From: Solen grandis
Lineage: Eukaryota; Mollusca; Bivalvia; Adapedonta; Solenidae
Reading direction: 5' to 3'
Length of the DNA: 64,000 nt
NCBI GenBank assembly: GCA_021229015.1
Contig: CM037794.1
Coordinates: forward strand, 44,390,644 to 44,454,643
In this document: piece by piece, positions 61,277 through 64,000 of the stretch
Layout: each line of letters begins with the position of its first letter
Numbering within the stretch: the stretch's first letter is position 1
The notes under the pieces: model-generated
What the model was told of the DNA's origin: nothing
What the model saw: the letters and a program-made list of their open reading frames with translations, nothing else
Databases searched by the model: none
Made by a program: the position numbers and the translations under genes

Positions 61277-62997
61277 GAGGATGAGGAGGAGACCAAGAGA
61301 CAAGAGTTGATCAAGACAATGTCACGACCCGGCACAGTACACAAGCAGCTCACACCAGCACCTGCGGAGAAAAAGCCGGACCCTGTTTCTCCGGAAGGTA
61401 CTTGTCCCGACCCCATTTAACCCTTTCCCTCATATATACTCATTTTGACGCCCTCAATAGGTATCACATAAAGCCTGATCTGCAGAAAACCACAGTTAAA
61501 CCTTACCAAATTTAATTAAAAAACCCTCATTTCCAGACCACTGAGGAGCAGCGAACAGCATAAAACCTGATCAGCCTGCGAGTTACTCGCAGGCTGATCT
61601 GGTTTTATGCTGTTCGCATAGGTCTTTTCATGATGTCCTCTATGAGGGAAAGGGTTAAGTATTGTATTTATGTTTATTAATGTGCCTCTTAAAACTAAAT
61701 GGTTTTAAGTGTCAGTAAATGAAAAGCAGGCATCATTGATTTGCATAATTACCACAGCTTTTTAACTGTTTTGTTTCCCTCCGTGCTCAGTAACGTATTA
61801 ATGTATCACGATTGTTAACATCAGGTTAGTAAGGTCCTGACCTCCTTACGTAGGCATTTTTTGAATGGAACCACACTCATGTTTGTAATGAAGGAAATCA
61901 AAGTGCTCGCACTGAGAGACTACCTGCGGGTTATCATGAAACAAACAACGAATTTATCTATCTTACTGTTACTACTTAGTGTTGAAGGAAAATGTGTAAC
62001 ATGCTGTTACATTATCTTTGCCTCTATTGAGATCAACCCTGCTTTAAAACTGGAGTACATGTATAGCTAGTTCAACAGGTAAGGCCTGCCAACAGTCTTT
62101 TTTTAGCGTATTGTGCGCTTTGATTAGACTGGCTGCGGAGCCTCGGTCTTGCGTAGTGGGATATCAGTAATAGGCATTGCTGATTTGCATAATTAATGCA
62201 GCCTATTCAACTGTACTGCATCACATCCTGTAACAACAGATAGAATGAACTACTGAAGTAAGGTCATGACCTTATAAAAGGAATCAGAGTCATGACCCTC
62301 ACTCCTGATCATTTTGAAATTAATAAAAAAAAAACACGGCACTGAAAGACTGCCAGCAGGGGTTATCATGAAACAAAGAGCGAGTCACCTTACTTACTAA
62401 AATTAGAATTGCAGGAAAACTTGTAGAGTTTTTCTCATATGACCTTTGCCTCTATCATGTTAAACCCTGCTGAAACAGTAACTATATCATGTAAAACCTG
62501 CTGACAGTCTGTCAGTACCTTGAGCACTTTGAGTTTTTTTACAATGATAAAGAAAAGTTCAATCTTGTGATGTTCACAAGGTCATTGATGGGGGGAAGAC
62601 ACTGGAGAAAACAAATAGGTGACTTTAATCATACCCTTTCACATACAATGTGGCACTGACTCCAGATCAATCCCAGGATGCATCAGTAAGACACTACTGT
62701 CCTACCCACTTACTCTATTCAGGCACTACTGTGATTGATATCACCTCCTTGTTTTCATGAAATCTTTTTCAGTAAAATATTGGACTATTTTTATGTTAAT
62801 AAGAATTAAAACAATATTTGTTATTAAGAAAAGATATTCCTTTATTATATACAGTAATTTGGGGTTTAGGATGACATTAAAATTAAGAACCAAATTTTGC
62901 AGTTGAAAAAATGGAGGAAGGTCAAGGGGAGAGAATCCACTCTGAAAACTCTGAACAGGAGTTAAAGAACCTGATGCAGCAGACAGATGATGCTAAG
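61277..62997 (+). CDS. Partial gene for an unrecognised acidic protein (exons 61277-61397 and 62903-62997)
   Basis: Exon 61277-61397 (phase 0-1) encodes EDEEETKRQELIKTMSRPGT, then VHKQLTPAPAEKKPDPVSPE. Exon 62903-62997 (phase 1-0) encodes VEKMEEGQGERIHSENSEQE then LKNLMQQTDDAK. Acceptors (AACCAG, TTTGCAG) and donors (GAAG|GTACTT, TAAG|GTATGT) fit, phases match and both frames are fully open. The composition is acidic and polar with a Pro-rich linker and a Glu/Gln/Leu segment that may form a coiled coil; there is no signal peptide or membrane segment, so an intracellular protein is likely. I do not recognise the family. The start codon lies upstream and the gene continues past the right edge. 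The intron holds a MITE and a direct repeat. Confidence 0.6.
61417..61658. mobile_element. piggyBac-like MITE with TTAA ends and internal palindrome
   Basis: TTAACCCTTTCCCTCATA (61417-61434) is a perfect 18-bp inverted repeat of TATGAGGGAAAGGGTTAA (61641-61658). Ends reading TTAA plus CCCTTT fit piggyBac superfamily target duplication and terminus style. Inside, about 61552-61618, is a second near-perfect palindrome: GCGAACAGCATAAAACCTGA, then CAGCCTGCGAGT with its complement, then TTTTATGCTGTTCGC. No transposase. Confidence 0.8.
61715..62530. repeat. ~440-bp direct tandem duplication, diverged
   Basis: The copies start near 61715 and 62160. Shared blocks are CAGTAA plus GGCATTGCTGATTTGCATAA-like sequence, AAGGTCMTGACCT, GCACTGARAGACT, GGGTTATCATGAAACAAA, CTTTGCCTCTAT and AACCCTGCT. 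A 69-codon open frame at 61861-62070 falls in the first copy but is broken in the second, so it is not regarded as a gene. Confidence 0.65.
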
Positions 62998-64000
62998 GTA
63001 TGTTAGAGTTATTTCCCTTGTCCTATCTAGATATATATCTTTCTTCTGTTTCTCTAATTTATGATAGATTCATGGTTTTCACTTTTTTTTGTAATATTTA
63101 GGGGTCATTAGATAATTTGAAGGTCATTGCCATTGACAACCCTTTATAATACAAATTTACTTTTTGGACTATATTACAAATTATGAAAACTTAAAATTTC
63201 TCACCTAAAAATACTTCAAATTAAATGTACAATTAATTGATTGATGGATTAATTGATTGATTTATTAAATAATTAAACTTTTATGTCCACTGCATGAACA
63301 GTATTAATTACCCTAGCATTTATACTTTATTATATTTCTCTAGAACAGAAGGTCAAAGATATTTAATTAAACAAAATGCAAATTATGTAATATAGCATCA
63401 GCAGGAAATCATTTAGTTAATTAATTTCACATTTGTTATCAATGAGAAAAATACCTTTTTAATATGAAAAAAAAATGTAACAGGAAAATATCTAATTTTG
63501 TCAGTGTATTGTAAGAGATACAAAAATATAAATGGCTTGGAAAGCCTGGGGTAAAAATTGTAATTTTTTAATACTTTCAGCGAAGTCATGTAAGTTGAGA
63601 GCAAATGCATTCCAAAGCAAGAATACACAGTCATGTTTATTGTGTTCTTTTTGTGATGCACTTTGTGGATCTTGGCTGAAACAGAGCTCAGAAAATATAT
63701 TGATATATGTGTACAAAATTAAGTTATATACCCATTTCATTTGTTTTATTGCATTATCTATTTTTTGTTTTCTGTGTATATCATTTTGCAATTTTACAAA
63801 ATATAACTTATAATCCTATCTGTAAACATATATTCTCCAGCATGAGTATCTTATCTATATCCCCATTTTTCACTAGTGTACTCTCCAATGCTTTATTCTA
63901 TGTTTTGTGGTGGAAGAGTTCACTTTTTCTGTAAAGGATTTTGTAAATTGTTCTTTTAATCTTTTATTACGATTGATTTTTTGGGGCTCTCTTTTGAGAA
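62998..64000. other. Intron of the right-hand gene, no further exon seen
   Basis: AT-rich. Overlapping frames on both strands near 63500-63810 cover a GC-richer patch (63540-63700) that might be an old transposon fragment; I cannot assign it. Confidence 0.45.

Noticed and set aside
61861..62070. 69-codon frame with a hydrophobic stretch
   Set aside because: It falls in a diverged direct repeat and is not preserved in the second copy.
63501..63791. 96-codon minus-strand frame
   Set aside because: It overlaps other frames on both strands, has no motif and no splice support; it may be a transposon fragment.

Overview
The window looks like intron-rich, AT-rich animal DNA, most probably from a bivalve mollusc. 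This is inferred from the gene types (a secreted C1q-domain protein and a GRL101-like multidomain receptor, both typical of expanded molluscan families), GT-AG exons separated by long introns, and dense degenerate transposons, SINE-like copies and satellites. Two 100-N scaffold gaps lie at 7752-7851 and 57852-57951. Species cannot be fixed from the sequence alone.

Layout. (1) 377-1735, minus strand: a complete two-exon gene for a secreted coiled-coil plus C1q-domain protein. (2) 1.9-9.9 kb: a repeat-rich interval with a fold-back SINE, a short LINE carrying an ORF1-like reading frame inserted into a 107-bp tandem repeat, microsatellites and a gap. (3) 9939-48893, plus strand: one very large gene of 22 recognisable exons for a GRL101-like rhodopsin-family GPCR. 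Its ectodomain reads CUB-CUB, C-type lectin, four LDLa exons, a contactin-associated-protein-like (fibrinogen-like) cysteine region, further LDLa modules and leucine-rich repeats; TM1-6 are in one exon, TM7 in the next, followed by a multi-exon cytoplasmic tail. Splice phases agree at every junction except two lesions: a one-base frameshift in the 31.46-31.79 kb exon and an in-frame TAA in the last LDLa at 42780-42782. The first (signal-peptide) exon was not found. The introns hold a dead mariner, a Tc1 remnant, a decayed duplicate of a CUB exon, a ~0.8-kb tandem array (24.3-27.4 kb), a ~155-bp array (32.4-33.3 kb) and a ~430-bp satellite packed with the CRE octamer TGACGTCA (38.1-42.6 kb). 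(4) 49.2-52.8 kb: a direct duplication of the receptor's downstream flank, with nested MITEs that give a relative order of events. (5) 53-61 kb: mostly non-coding, with a 141-bp fold-back MITE and a 25-bp minisatellite framed by inverted repeats. (6) 61277-62997, plus strand: two exons of an unrecognised acidic, probably coiled-coil protein whose gene runs past the right edge, with a TTAA-flanked piggyBac-like MITE in its intron.

The C1q protein and the lectin/CUB/LDLa receptor both look like extracellular recognition molecules, but nothing here shows that they work together. The main biological question is whether the large receptor is a functional gene with assembly errors or a decaying paralogue.
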